64,000 nucleotides of DNA from Candidatus Poribacteria bacterium (GTDB lineage Bacteria; Poribacteria; WGA-4E; WGA-3G). The position numbers and the translations under genes were made by a program. The stretch is from the NCBI GenBank assembly GCA_003635195.1, contig PYIY01000212.1:1-64000 (forward strand). Direction: 5' to 3'. Positions 15,410-24,613 of this stretch are shown here, piece after piece. Each line of letters opens with the position of its first letter. Positions within the stretch are counted from its first letter, which is position 1. The notes under the pieces were generated by a model. That model ran no database searches. It saw only the letters and a program-made list of their open reading frames with translations, and was not told the DNA's origin.

Positions 15410-17533
15410 GTGGCAGATACAAAAAATAGCACTCCACAGCGCTTAGAACTGCCCCACATGCGGAATATCGGTATCATGGCACACATTGATGCCGGTAAAA
15501 CGACTGTAACCGAACGTATTCTATATTATACCGGTAGAGTCTATCGAATCGGTGACGTGGACGATGGCACCACCGCCATGGACTGGATGGTGCAAGAGCA
15601 AGAACGCGGTATCACGATTACTGCTGCAGCGACGACCTGTCACTGGAAAAAACACCACATTAATATTATTGATACACCGGGGCATATTGACTTCACCGTC
15701 GAAGTTGAACGTTCACTTCGCGTACTCGACGGGGCAGTCGCGGTTTTCTGCGCCGTCGGCGGCGTTGAACCCCAATCCGAAACTGTTTGGAGACAAGCAG
15801 ATAAATATAACATACCTCGCATCGCATTCGTTAACAAAATGGATCGAACCGGGGCTGATTTCTTCCGCACCGTTGAGACGATGGAAGAACGTCTCGGTGC
15901 TACCGCAATTCCGGTACAACTTCCTATCGGTTCCGCTGAACAATACACAGGTATCGTTGACCTCATCTCCATGAAAGGGCAGATTTGGAACGTTGAAACA
16001 GACGCTGGCAGCGACGGGACTGTTATCCAAGAGACAGACATCCCCAAAGAAATGGAAGAGATGGCAAACGAATATCGCGATCGGATGTTAGAGGCTATCG
16101 CTGATTGTGATGAAGAACTCCTCCTTAAATACTTAGACGGTGTCGAAATTTCACCTGAAGAGATTAAAATAGGGATACGTAACGCTGTCATCGCCGGTAA
16201 AGTTGTTCCAGTCCTTTGCGGAACCGCTTTAAAGAATAAAGGTGTACAGCCGCTTTTAGACGCAATCGTCTCTTACTTGCCAGCACCGACTGACGTGCCG
16301 CCGGTAGCAGGATTCCATCCGAAAACCGAGGCAGAAGAGACACGGCATCCAAAAAACGATGAGCCTTTCTGTGCGTTGGCATTCAAAATTATGACAGACC
16401 CGCACGTTGGCAAACTCACGTATCTACGTGTCTACTCGGGTATCCTCAAGAAAGGCGATACGGTCTATAACAGTAAGACCGGAAAACACGAACGGATTGG
16501 ACGGTTGATGCAGATGCATGCCAACAAACGCGAAGAACTGCAAGCGGTTTACGCAGGCGATATCGCCGCAGCAATCGGCTTAAAGGATCTCTCGACAGGG
16601 GACACACTTTGTGATCCGAAGGCACATATCACCTTAGAAACGATGGTGTTCCCGCTCCCGGTCATGTCCATCGCAGTTGAACCTCGCACACAATCTGATA
16701 TTGATAAACTCAACCTCGCCCTCTCCAAACTCGCTGAAGAAGACCCAACCTTTAAAGTCCATCAAGATCCAGAAACCGGACAGACCCTGTTGTCAGGTAT
16801 GGGTGAACTTCACCTCGAGATCATTGTCGATAGACTCGTCCGTGAGTTTAACGTCTCAGCAAATGTAGGGAACCCGGAGGTTGCCTATCGTGAAACGATC
16901 CTCAAAGCGGTCAAGTCTGAGGGTAGATTTGTCCGTCAATCCGGTGGTAGAGGTCAATTCGGTCATGTCGTCATTGAGGTTGAACCCCTCGAAAAAGGCA
17001 GCGGTTTTGAATTTATCGACGAAACCAAAGGTGGTGTTATTCCACAAGAATACATTCCAGCCGTACGGAAAGGCATTGAGAACGCAATGAATATAGGTAT
17101 TCTCGCTGGCTATCCGGTTGTTGATGTATCCGTAAAACTCATTGATGGTTCACACCACGCAGTAGATTCCTCAGAAATGGCGTTCTCCATCGCGGGTTCA
17201 ATGGCGTTTAAAGATGCCTTGAAGCGGGCGACCCCCATACTTCTTGAACCGATTATGGACGTTGAGGTTATCGCCCCAGATGAATATCTCGGAAAAGTCA
17301 TAGGCGATTTGAACGCACGTCGTGCACAGATACGCGAAACGCAACTACAATCGAAATCTCGTATCCAAGTTATCAAAGTTGATGTCCCGCTCTCAGAAAT
17401 GTTCGGGTACGTCAAAACGCTCAGGTCACTGACACAAGGTAGAGCTAACTACTCTATGGAATTTGCACACTATAACGAAGTCCCAACAAGTGTAATGGAG
17501 GACTTACTCTCATCAACGAATCATAATTCGTAA
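15410..17533 (+). CDS. fusA: Elongation factor G
   Basis: A 707-residue translocase GTPase. The GTG at 15410 is taken as start: it follows AAAGGAG and places the G1 motif 'AHIDAGKT' at residues 24-31. The frame is open much further upstream through rpsG, but that part is out-of-phase S7 coding sequence. Other G motifs are 'RGITITAAATTC', 'DTPGH' and 'NKMDRTGADF'; the domain IV segment 'RGQFGHVVIEVEP' and the C-terminal 'LRSLTQGRANYSMEFAHYNEVP' are present. A single fusA is seen, 61 bases after rpsG. Confidence 0.97.
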   Translation: MADTKNSTPQRLELPHMRNIGIMAHIDAGKTTVTERILYYTGRVYRIGDVDDGTTAMDWMVQEQERGITITAAATTCHWKKHHINIIDTPGHIDFTVEVERSLRVLDGAVAVFCAVGGVEPQSETVWRQADKYNIPRIAFVNKMDRTGADFFRTVETMEERLGATAIPVQLPIGSAEQYTGIVDLISMKGQIWNVETDAGSDGTVIQETDIPKEMEEMANEYRDRMLEAIADCDEELLLKYLDGVEISPEEIKIGIRNAVIAGKVVPVLCGTALKNKGVQPLLDAIVSYLPAPTDVPPVAGFHPKTEAEETRHPKNDEPFCALAFKIMTDPHVGKLTYLRVYSGILKKGDTVYNSKTGKHERIGRLMQMHANKREELQAVYAGDIAAAIGLKDLSTGDTLCDPKAHITLETMVFPLPVMSIAVEPRTQSDIDKLNLALSKLAEEDPTFKVHQDPETGQTLLSGMGELHLEIIVDRLVREFNVSANVGNPEVAYRETILKAVKSEGRFVRQSGGRGQFGHVVIEVEPLEKGSGFEFIDETKGGVIPQEYIPAVRKGIENAMNIGILAGYPVVDVSVKLIDGSHHAVDSSEMAFSIAGSMAFKDALKRATPILLEPIMDVEVIAPDEYLGKVIGDLNARRAQIRETQLQSKSRIQVIKVDVPLSEMFGYVKTLRSLTQGRANYSMEFAHYNEVPTSVMEDLLSSTNHNS

Positions 17534-17729
17534 TTGTTAAATAGTTGTGAAGTGTCCGAACTGTGGGAGTGTTCTCACTTCTCATAAGCGGGCATAAATA
17601 AGATTTAGTTAAACGGTGTTACCACGCGACAAAGCGTTTGGACACCCTATAGAAACGGGAATGCACAGTTTTGTGGAAACAGTGCTGACAACACCCGCAA
17701 CAATAAACTTTTAGTGGAGCTCGGAAAAA

Positions 17730-18929
17730 ATGGCTAAGGAAACATTTGAAAGGACTAAGCCACACGTTAATGTTGGAACAATCGGTCACGTTGACCACGG
17801 TAAAACCACGCTGACAGCAGCGATTACCATGGTGCTCTCGAAACTTGCCGACGCAGATTACGTTCAGACGTATGAAGACATTGACAAGGCACCGGAAGAA
17901 AAAGAGCGTGGCATTACGATTAACACAGCACACGTTGAATATGAGACCGAGAATCGGCACTATGCACACGTCGATTGCCCCGGTCACGCCGACTATATTA
18001 AGAATATGATTACCGGCGCAGCACAGATGGACGGTGCAATCCTTGTTGTATCTGCCGCTGATGGTCCTATGCCGCAGACGCGTGAACACGTACTCCTTGC
18101 ACGGCAGGTGAACGTGCCGTCTCTCGTCGTCTTCCTCAATAAAGCAGATATGGTCGATGACGAAGAACTGCTTGAACTCGTCGAACTTGAAGTCCGAGAA
18201 TTGCTCAGCGATTACGACTTCCCGGGTGACGATATTCCCATCGTCATAGGTTCCGCGCTTGAAGCTATGGAATCAGACGGAGACCCCACAAATGAGGCAT
18301 GTCAACCCATTCTGGAACTCATGGAAGCCGTCGATAGTTATATTCCAGAACCCGTCCGTGACACTGACAGACCCTTCCTGATGTCGATTGAAGATACCTT
18401 CACCATCAGCGGCCGCGGTACCGTTGTTACAGGACGTGTTGAACGCGGCGTTATCGAAATCGGAAACCCGGTTGAAATCGTCGGACTTCGCGACACACAA
18501 GACACCGTTATCACTGGCGTCGAAATGTTTAACAAAAGCCTTGACGAAGGGCGTGCTGGCGATAATCTCGGTGCGCTGCTACGTGGTGTTGAGCGCGATG
18601 CGGTCGAACGCGGGCAAGTCTTGGCAGTCCCCGGGACGGTTACGCCACATACCAAGTTTGAAGCCGAAGCCTATATCCTCACAAAAGATGAGGGTGGGCG
18701 CTGGAATCCATTCTTTACCGGATACAGACCGCAGTTCTATTTCAGAACAACTGACGTAACCGGAAAGATGGATCTCCCTGAAGGCATCGAAATGATTATG
18801 CCAGGCGATAACGCACAAATTACCGTTGAATTGTCCAAACCAATCGCGATGGAAGAACAACTTCGATTCGCAATTCGTGAAGGTGGACAAACCATCGGTG
18901 CTGGTGTTGTCTCGAAGATTCTTGAATAA
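17730..18929 (+). CDS. tuf: Elongation factor Tu
   Basis: A 399-residue protein. GTPase motifs are 'GHVDHGKT' at residues 19-26, 'DCPGH' and 'NKAD'. It delivers aminoacyl-tRNA to the ribosome. In domain III the usual 'GGRHTPFF' loop reads 'GGRWNPFF'. It is separated from fusA by about 200 bases with no clear promoter and is followed by a strong terminator, so it likely closes the str transcript. Confidence 0.98.
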   Translation: MAKETFERTKPHVNVGTIGHVDHGKTTLTAAITMVLSKLADADYVQTYEDIDKAPEEKERGITINTAHVEYETENRHYAHVDCPGHADYIKNMITGAAQMDGAILVVSAADGPMPQTREHVLLARQVNVPSLVVFLNKADMVDDEELLELVELEVRELLSDYDFPGDDIPIVIGSALEAMESDGDPTNEACQPILELMEAVDSYIPEPVRDTDRPFLMSIEDTFTISGRGTVVTGRVERGVIEIGNPVEIVGLRDTQDTVITGVEMFNKSLDEGRAGDNLGALLRGVERDAVERGQVLAVPGTVTPHTKFEAEAYILTKDEGGRWNPFFTGYRPQFYFRTTDVTGKMDLPEGIEMIMPGDNAQITVELSKPIAMEEQLRFAIREGGQTIGAGVVSKILE

Positions 18930-18935
18930 AAGATT

Positions 18936-18961
18936 AGGCGGAGCTGACGCTCCGCCTTTTT
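18936..18961 (+). terminator. Rho-independent terminator after tuf
   Basis: AGGCGGAGC and GCTCCGCCT pair around a TGAC loop, running into five T. It begins seven bases after the tuf stop and separates the str genes from rpsJ. Confidence 0.9.
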
Positions 18962-19049
18962 AAGGACATCAATACAGAGGATTTCAGACTTCTGCCTCAA
19001 GATGTCAAGCAACGATATTCCTCTTGTTTGGTGAAGGCGATACGAAAAG

Positions 19050-19361
19050 ATGGACAATCAAAAAATTCGCATCCGGCTTAAGGCATTTGACTATCGGTTG
19101 TTAGACCTGTCGTCAAAACAGATAGCAGATACTGCGAAACGCACAGGGGCAGCTGTCTCCGGTCCGATTCCATTGCCGACGAAAAAGCATACCTATACCG
19201 TTCAACGTTCAACGTTTACAGACAAAAAGTCGCGTGAACAATTTGAGATGCGGATTCATAAACGTCTGCTGGACATCTTAGAGACTACACCGAAAACCGT
19301 TGATGCATTGATGCGGTTGGACCTGCCCGCAGGTGTCGATGTCAAAATTACGCTTCTCTAA
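19050..19361 (+). CDS. rpsJ: 30S ribosomal protein S10
   Basis: A 103-residue protein with the S10 signature 'IRIRLKAFDYRLLDLSSKQI', 'GPIPLPTKKHTYTVQRS' and 'HKRLLDILETTPKTVDALM'. It is a 30S head protein and NusE antitermination factor. First gene of the S10 operon here. The preceding terminator means a separate promoter or readthrough is needed; none is obvious in the 90-base gap. Confidence 0.97.
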   Translation: MDNQKIRIRLKAFDYRLLDLSSKQIADTAKRTGAAVSGPIPLPTKKHTYTVQRSTFTDKKSREQFEMRIHKRLLDILETTPKTVDALMRLDLPAGVDVKITLL

Positions 19362-19497
19362 CTATGGGAATCTGGTACTATAGACCTTGCCCCCCACTGG
19401 GGTGCTTAAAAGGAATTCCTTTTGAACCCCGTAGAGGCAGCATGTTTATAAGGGAACGATGCACAGATTCAATCATTGACAAAAAAGGCAAAAGAAA
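19362..19497. promoter_or_regulatory. Structured rpsJ-rplC spacer
   Basis: Contains a perfect 16-base palindrome AAAAGGAATTCCTTTT (19408-19423) next to a GCCCCCCACTGGGGTGC hairpin. This is more structure than in the other spacers. A regulatory leader for rplC-rplD is possible, but it matches no leader type I know. Confidence 0.35.
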
Positions 19498-20139
19498 ATG
19501 GTTAATGGAATCATCGGCCGCAAAGTCGGCATGACACAAATCTTTGAAGATTCTGGAACAGCGGTGCCTGTTACTGTTATCCAAGCAGGTCCTTGTCCAA
19601 TCGTCCAACTCAAAACGCAAGAGAAAGACGGCTATCAAGCAGTTCAGTTGGGTTTTGGAGAACAGAAAGAGAACCGCACGAATCGTCCGAAACGCGGACA
19701 TTTAACAAAAGCCGGTGTTGATTCTGCCCGGGTACTCCGTGAATTTCGGGTACAGAGTCTTGAGGATGTGTCTGTAGGAAACATTGTTGATGCGAGTGTC
19801 TTCTCAGAAGGTGAACTTGTTGATGTAACAGGTACCTCAAAAGGGCGCGGTTTCACCGGTGTAGTGAAACGTTGGAAATTCGCTGGTGGTAAGAAAAGCC
19901 ACGGCGGTGAGCAAGACCTCCGTCGTCCGGGTTCCATCGGTGCAAGCGCGACTCCCTCTCGAGTTTTTAAAGGAAAACGGATGGCTGGACGCCACGGTGC
20001 TAAACGACATACCGTCCAAAATCTTCCCGTGATCCAAGCCGATCCCGAACGTAACTTGCTGGTGGTAAAAGGCGCAGTCCCTGGACCGCCCAACGGTTTG
20101 CTTCTGATTAGAAAAGCATCTAAAGCACCGAGTGCATAG
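19498..20139 (+). CDS. rplC: 50S ribosomal protein L3
   Basis: A 213-residue protein starting at ATG 19498. Typical segments are 'IIGRKVGMTQIFEDSGTAVPVTVI', 'KGRGFTGVVKRWKFAGG' and 'GSIGASATPSRVFKGKRMAG'. L3 is an early 23S assembly protein whose loops reach the peptidyl-transferase centre. The ribosome binding site is weak. rplD follows. Confidence 0.97.
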   Translation: MVNGIIGRKVGMTQIFEDSGTAVPVTVIQAGPCPIVQLKTQEKDGYQAVQLGFGEQKENRTNRPKRGHLTKAGVDSARVLREFRVQSLEDVSVGNIVDASVFSEGELVDVTGTSKGRGFTGVVKRWKFAGGKKSHGGEQDLRRPGSIGASATPSRVFKGKRMAGRHGAKRHTVQNLPVIQADPERNLLVVKGAVPGPPNGLLLIRKASKAPSA

Positions 20140-20188
20140 GCAGGCAGTCGTAAGTCAACGAGTGCCGAAAGAAAACGAGCATACAAAT

Positions 20189-20842
20189 ATGTCAACTTTA
20201 GACGTACACAACATATCTGGAGATGTCCTGCACGAAAAGGTATTAGCCGAAGCATTCACCGATGCTGAGGTGAATGCTTCTGTCATTCACCAATGCGTCG
20301 TTGCTTACCTTGCCAATCAGCGGCAAGGCGATGCATCAACGAAGAACCGGAGTGAAGTGAGCGGTAGTGGAAAAAAACTCTACCGTCAAAAAGGAACTGG
20401 CAGAGCCCGCGTCGGAGACGGTAAGGCTCCAAATCGAGTTCACGGTGGTGTCGCGTTCGGACCGAAACCCCGGAGTTATCGACAGCACACCCCAAAACGC
20501 GTACGACGACTCGGCTTACATAGCGCGCTCGCAGACCGGTTCCAGAATCAACAGTGCATTCTTGTTGAAGATTTTACGCTTGAAAAACCGCGTACCAAAG
20601 ACATCGTTAACATGTTAAAAGCACTGAATACCGACGGAAAGGTGCTGCTCATCCTTGATGAACATAGCTCGAATATCCACCTCTCCGTGAGGAACATTCC
20701 GAAAGTTCACTGCTGCACATGGAATACGCTCAACATCTACCAAGTCATGTGGCACGATACGTTGATAATCACCGAGAAAGCCGCTGAGAAACTCGAAGCC
20801 AAGTTCGCAAATACCAGTCCAGATGCGGAAGGACAAGACTGA
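20189..20842 (+). CDS. rplD: 50S ribosomal protein L4
   Basis: A 217-residue protein. ATG 20189 is preferred to the longer frame from 20132, which would overlap rplC and add a non-conserved 19 residues. The L4 loop 'SGSGKKLYRQKGTGRARVGD', then 'APNRVHGGVAFGPKPRSY' and 'ALADRF' are diagnostic. L4 lines the exit tunnel and in some bacteria autoregulates the S10 operon. Its TGA overlaps the rplW ATG (TGATG). Confidence 0.96.
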   Translation: MSTLDVHNISGDVLHEKVLAEAFTDAEVNASVIHQCVVAYLANQRQGDASTKNRSEVSGSGKKLYRQKGTGRARVGDGKAPNRVHGGVAFGPKPRSYRQHTPKRVRRLGLHSALADRFQNQQCILVEDFTLEKPRTKDIVNMLKALNTDGKVLLILDEHSSNIHLSVRNIPKVHCCTWNTLNIYQVMWHDTLIITEKAAEKLEAKFANTSPDAEGQD

Positions 20843-21141
20843 TGAAGGATGCATATCAGGTTATATTGCAACCGCTAATTACAGAGAAAAGCACAATTCT
20901 TCGCGACGATAATAAGTACGCATTTGTTGTTGATCGCAATGCCACGAAACCACAAATTCGCCGCGCCGCTGAGGAGTTGTTCGATATTCAAGGCGATATC
21001 CTTAAAGTGCGCACAATGCGCGTTCGCGGTAAACCGAAAGGTAAAATGTTGCGTTATCAACGGGGTCGGAAACCGCATTGGAAAAAAGCGATTCTTACCC
21101 TAAGAGAAGGTGCAACTATCCAAGAATTTGAAACTATATAG
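20842..21141 (+). CDS. rplW: 50S ribosomal protein L23
   Basis: A 99-residue protein translationally coupled to rplD through a TGATG overlap. 'LITEKSTILRDDNKYAFVV' and 'VRGKPKGKMLRYQRGRKPHWKKAI' are characteristic. L23 sits at the tunnel exit and is the docking site for trigger factor and SRP. Confidence 0.97.
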   Translation: MKDAYQVILQPLITEKSTILRDDNKYAFVVDRNATKPQIRRAAEELFDIQGDILKVRTMRVRGKPKGKMLRYQRGRKPHWKKAILTLREGATIQEFETI

Positions 21142-21312
21142 TCATCAGTTGTCAGTTATCAGTTGTCAGTTAAGCATTTGATTCACTAACATCTTTTTGT
21201 CACGGTTGTTGCTAAAATCGGCAACGACGTGGACAAAGAGATGATCGACACCCAAGAACCAAACTTATAACTTATAACTTATAACTTATAACTATTAAAA
21301 AAGGAAATCAGA
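21141..21312. repeat. TCAGTTATCAGT repeat and AACTTAT tandem array between rplW and rplB
   Basis: The spacer begins with a TCAGTTGTCAGTTATCAGTTG-type run (21144-21170) and ends with four exact tandem copies of AACTTAT plus a partial fifth (21262-21293), just before the rplB ribosome binding site. It belongs to a repeat family also present at 28755, 30940, 31390, 34550, 57460 and 58588. Confidence 0.65.
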
Positions 21313-22128
21313 GTGCCTAAAACGTATTCACCCATAACCCCAAGTCGTCGGTTTATGACAGGGTACACCTTTGAAGAGCTTACGCGGAACAAACCGGAAA
21401 AATCGCTCGTCAAAGGCACCAAGCAGAAAGCCGGTCGGAATTCCAGCGGACGTATGACAGTGAGACGCCGCGGCGGTGGCCATAAACGCCGATACCGGGT
21501 CATCGACTTCAAACGTGATAAGTTTGGCATCCCTGCCAAAGTTGCTGCGATTGAATATGATCCGAATCGCTCTGCGCATATTGCCCTGCTTCACTATGCT
21601 GACGGGGAAAAACGCTATATTCTTGCCCCTGTCGGTATCCAAGTGGGCGACATGCTCACTTCGGGCGAAAACGCGGAAATTCGGGTCGGAAACGCTTTGC
21701 CGCTTGAAAGAATTCCACTCGGCTCCTCCATCCATAATATAGAGATGAAACCCGGCAAAGGCGGACAACTCGTGCGTAGTGCCGGTGGTACTGCCCAATT
21801 GGTTGACAGAGAAGGGAAATACGCACGTGTCCGGTTGCCATCAGGCGAGATTCGGCTCATCCCGGTGCAAGCGATGGCGACACTCGGTCAAGTTGGCAAC
21901 GTTAGCAAGATTGTCATCGGTAAAGCCGGGCGTTCACGATGGCTCGGAAAACGTCCGAAAGTCAGAGGTGTGGCGATGAATCCGATTGACCATCCACACG
22001 GCGGCGGTGAAGGAAAAAGTTCCGGCGGTAGACATCCCGTCACGCCTTGGGGCGTTCCAACTAAAGGGTATAAGACGCGAAACCCGAAGAAAAAATCGAG
22101 CCGCTATATTGTCGGAAAACGAAAATAG
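21313..22128 (+). CDS. rplB: 50S ribosomal protein L2
   Basis: A 271-residue protein with a GTG start at 21313 after AAAGGAAA. L2 hallmarks are 'GRMTVRRRGGGHKRRYR', 'GNALPLERIPLGSSIHNIE', 'MNPIDHPHGGGEGKSSGGR' with the peptidyl-transferase histidine, and 'GYKTRNPKKKSSRYIV'. Confidence 0.97.
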   Translation: MPKTYSPITPSRRFMTGYTFEELTRNKPEKSLVKGTKQKAGRNSSGRMTVRRRGGGHKRRYRVIDFKRDKFGIPAKVAAIEYDPNRSAHIALLHYADGEKRYILAPVGIQVGDMLTSGENAEIRVGNALPLERIPLGSSIHNIEMKPGKGGQLVRSAGGTAQLVDREGKYARVRLPSGEIRLIPVQAMATLGQVGNVSKIVIGKAGRSRWLGKRPKVRGVAMNPIDHPHGGGEGKSSGGRHPVTPWGVPTKGYKTRNPKKKSSRYIVGKRK

Positions 22129-22144
22129 ACCTGTTCATAGATGT

Positions 22145-22164
22145 CTCGCTCGCGACGCGAGCGA
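22145..22164. repeat. Hairpin between rplB and rpsS
   Basis: TCGCTCGCG and CGCGAGCGA form a 9-bp perfect inverted repeat with one central base. No T-run follows, so it is more likely a processing or stability structure than a terminator. Confidence 0.45.
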
Positions 22165-22193
22165 ATCCTGTTTAAAAGGTAAAGGAGCACACA

Positions 22194-22472
22194 ATGGCGC
22201 GTTCTATTAAAAAGGGCCCCTACATAGACCCCAAACTCGCCAAGAAGGTAGCCGCTATGGAACGCTCTGGCACCAAACGCGTGATTCGCACTTGGTCCCG
22301 ACGTTCAACGATTACACCTGAATTGGTAGGACACACCTTGGCAATTTACAACGGGAAAAAGTTTTTTCCGGTGTATATCACAGAGAACATGGTAGGACAT
22401 AAGCTGGGGGAATTCTCGCCGACTCGCACCTTCCGTTCTCATGCCAGTGGTGGTGGTGCAGCGAGAGCATAG
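22194..22472 (+). CDS. rpsS: 30S ribosomal protein S19
   Basis: A 92-residue protein, AAAGGAG before ATG. 'RSIKKGPYIDPKLAKKV', 'TWSRRSTITPELVGHTLAIYNGKKF' and 'GHKLGEFSPTRTFR' identify S19, a 30S head protein at the intersubunit bridge. Confidence 0.97.
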   Translation: MARSIKKGPYIDPKLAKKVAAMERSGTKRVIRTWSRRSTITPELVGHTLAIYNGKKFFPVYITENMVGHKLGEFSPTRTFRSHASGGGAARA

Positions 22473-22591
22473 TGCTCGCGATAACCTTCATCAGAAATTG
22501 GCAGACATTCATCTCTTTTGGGGTGATAACTTGATCTGTTTGATCGATAATGACGATGAAACCAGAAACCTGCTTTTGTTAGGAGATACTG

Positions 22592-22945
22592 ATGGAAGCC
22601 AGATCTAAAATTAGGAACGCATCGGTTGCACCGCGGAAAGCCCGCTTGGTAGCCGATCTCGTCCGTAATCAATATGTTGAAGATGCGTTAAATCAACTAC
22701 GCTTTACGCATAAAGCCGCATCCCCTATCATCTACAAGTTGATTCAGTCAGCAGCTGCGAACGCACAATATCAAGACCCAAATGTCGATCTCGCAGATTT
22801 ATACGTCAAGGAAATTCGTGTGGATGAAGGGATTACGCGGAAATGGATACGTCCGCGGGCACGGGGTATGGCAAATAGGATACTCAAACGCAGTAGTCAT
22901 ATCATTGTTGTCGTTGACGAGGAGAGTCCCGAAGATGCTGAGTAG
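22592..22945 (+). CDS. rplV: 50S ribosomal protein L22
   Basis: A 117-residue protein with GGAGATACTG upstream of ATG. 'APRKARLVADLVRNQYVEDAL', 'SPIIYKLIQSAAANA' and the beta-hairpin 'RKWIRPRARGMANRILKRSSH' that reaches the exit tunnel are typical. A 119-base spacer without recognisable features separates it from rpsS. Confidence 0.97.
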   Translation: MEARSKIRNASVAPRKARLVADLVRNQYVEDALNQLRFTHKAASPIIYKLIQSAAANAQYQDPNVDLADLYVKEIRVDEGITRKWIRPRARGMANRILKRSSHIIVVVDEESPEDAE

Positions 22946-23024
22946 CGGCGTGCACGCTTACAAAAGACTACAGCACATCCCGGACCCCACGTCAGAAGCG
23001 GGAAAAGTCCAATAGGAGGGTTGC

Positions 23025-23864
23025 GTGGGACAAAAAACTCACCCGCGTGGATTACGCTTAGGAATCATTGAGACATGGGATTCAAAGTGGTACAGCGAAC
23101 GGGATTATGCCAAATGGCTCCATGAAGATTTTAAAATTCAGAACTTCGTCAAAGAACAATTAGCACGGGCTGGAATTTCACGCGTCGAAGTAGAACGCGT
23201 CGCTGACCGTTGTAGCATCAACATCCATACAGCGCGTCCAGGGATTGTCATTGGACGCCGCGGTGCTGAAGCTGAGAAACTACAAGCATTAATCGAAAAA
23301 GAGGTCGGCTGCTCCGTGCGGATTAACGTCTCGGAAATTAGAGTCGCTGAACTGGATGCGCAACTCGTATCGGAAGCCGTTGCGACGCAAATAGAACGCC
23401 GAGCCGGTTTTAAACACGCAATGCGGCGCAGCATCTCCAGTTCAATGCAAGCCGGGGCTTTGGGCATCAAAATTATGGTTAGCGGTAGATTAGACGGTAA
23501 GGAAATCGCCCGCGCCGAATCCAGTATTGAGGGACGCGTCCCGCTTCACACCCTCAGAGCTGATGTTGACTACGGGTTTACCGAAGCGAATACGACGTAC
23601 GGTAAAATCGGTGTTAAAACTTGGATCTTCAAGGGCGAAATTATCGGCGTCCCAGATAAATTAAAGGGTGAAACAGCCATCCGCGGTCAATCTGGACGGC
23701 GTGAAGATACTGGTTCGCAACGTTCTGAGCGTTCTGAGCGTCGACGAGGCGACAGACGTTCCGGCTCTCAAGATGGACGCTCTCGACAATCCGGCAGACA
23801 AGACAGGAGTAGAAACCGACGCAGGCAACGTCAGGACAATCAGGGATCCAAGGGCAATTCATAA
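23025..23864 (+). CDS. rpsC: 30S ribosomal protein S3 with basic C-terminal tail
   Basis: A 279-residue protein, GTG start at 23025 after AGGAGGG. The KH domain ('ARPGIVIGRRGAEAEKLQ') and the C-terminal S3 domain ('GIKIMVSGRLDGKEIARAE', 'GRVPLHTLRADVDYGF') are standard. The last 55 residues or so are a low-complexity Arg/Ser/Gly/Gln tail beyond the usual S3 length, perhaps an RNA-binding extension. Confidence 0.96.
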   Translation: MGQKTHPRGLRLGIIETWDSKWYSERDYAKWLHEDFKIQNFVKEQLARAGISRVEVERVADRCSINIHTARPGIVIGRRGAEAEKLQALIEKEVGCSVRINVSEIRVAELDAQLVSEAVATQIERRAGFKHAMRRSISSSMQAGALGIKIMVSGRLDGKEIARAESSIEGRVPLHTLRADVDYGFTEANTTYGKIGVKTWIFKGEIIGVPDKLKGETAIRGQSGRREDTGSQRSERSERRRGDRRSGSQDGRSRQSGRQDRSRNRRRQRQDNQGSKGNS

Positions 23865-23900
23865 CTGTACGTATAGATTTATTTTAAGGAGGCACCTAAG

Positions 23901-24314
23901 GTGTTAATGCCGAAACGCGTGATGCGCCGCTATGTGCATCGCGGAAAACGCCGGGGTAAACCGCTCCGCGGCTCACAAATCAACTTCGGCGAATACGGTT
24001 TGCAAGCAATGGAAGCTGGCTGGATTACGAACAACCAGATTGAATCCGCGCGGATCGCTATCACGCGGTATGTTCGCCGCGGTGGAAAACTTTGGATCAA
24101 GGTTTTTCCGCACAAACCACTCAGTAAACAACCTGCTGAAACCCGCATGGGTAAGGGCAAAAAAGGACCGCCCGAACACTGGGTCGCTGTCGCGAAACCC
24201 GGCAGAGTCCTTTTTGAATTAAGCGGCGTTTCGCTTGAAGATGCAAAAGGGGCGATGAAACGAGCCGCCCACAAACTGCCAATCAAAACTAAGTTCGTTG
24301 CACGGAACGCCTAA
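23901..24314 (+). CDS. rplP: 50S ribosomal protein L16
   Basis: A 137-residue protein. GTG 23901 after AAGGAGG is chosen because it yields the usual 'MLMPKR' N-terminus; the ATG at 23907 would drop two residues. 'GKPLRGSQINFGEYGLQAME', 'RKLWIKVFPHKP'-like and 'MGKGKKGPPEHWVAVAKPGR' segments identify L16, which organises the A-site finger region. Confidence 0.96.
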   Translation: MLMPKRVMRRYVHRGKRRGKPLRGSQINFGEYGLQAMEAGWITNNQIESARIAITRYVRRGGKLWIKVFPHKPLSKQPAETRMGKGKKGPPEHWVAVAKPGRVLFELSGVSLEDAKGAMKRAAHKLPIKTKFVARNA

Positions 24315-24402
24315 TTTCGTCTACGACTCCGGTGTTGCGGAAAATTATGCCTATGCAAATACAGCATTAGGCTTTTGACAACACCCAAGGAGGCACGGGA
24401 AC

Positions 24403-24591
24403 ATGAAAGCCGATGAACTCAGAGGAAAAACTACCGAAGAATTGGAAAGTGAACTGAAGACGCTAAAGGAGACCCTGTTTAATCAGAGATTTAGAAGTAT
24501 CTTAGGGCAACAAGAAGACACAACACGTATCGGTAAGATCCGCAAGGACATCGCACGTGTAAAAACTCTTTTGCAGGGACGTTCACAGTAA
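24403..24591 (+). CDS. rpmC: 50S ribosomal protein L29
   Basis: A 62-residue two-helix protein with AAGGAGG upstream. 'MKADELRGKTTEELESELK' and 'RFRSILGQ...RIGKIRKDIARVKTLL' are typical. It sits at the tunnel exit beside L23. Confidence 0.95.
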   Translation: MKADELRGKTTEELESELKTLKETLFNQRFRSILGQQEDTTRIGKIRKDIARVKTLLQGRSQ

Positions 24592-24613
24592 ACAGATGGT
24601 TTGGAGGATAAAG

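Noticed and set aside
17534..17729. tRNA genes between fusA and tuf
   Set aside because: No cloverleaf or conserved T-loop sequence could be found in the spacer.
21262..21293. Tandem AACTTAT array as a CRISPR or iteron origin
   Set aside because: Units are seven bases without spacers, and no DnaA boxes or cas/rep genes are near; it is a short tandem repeat in a ribosomal spacer.
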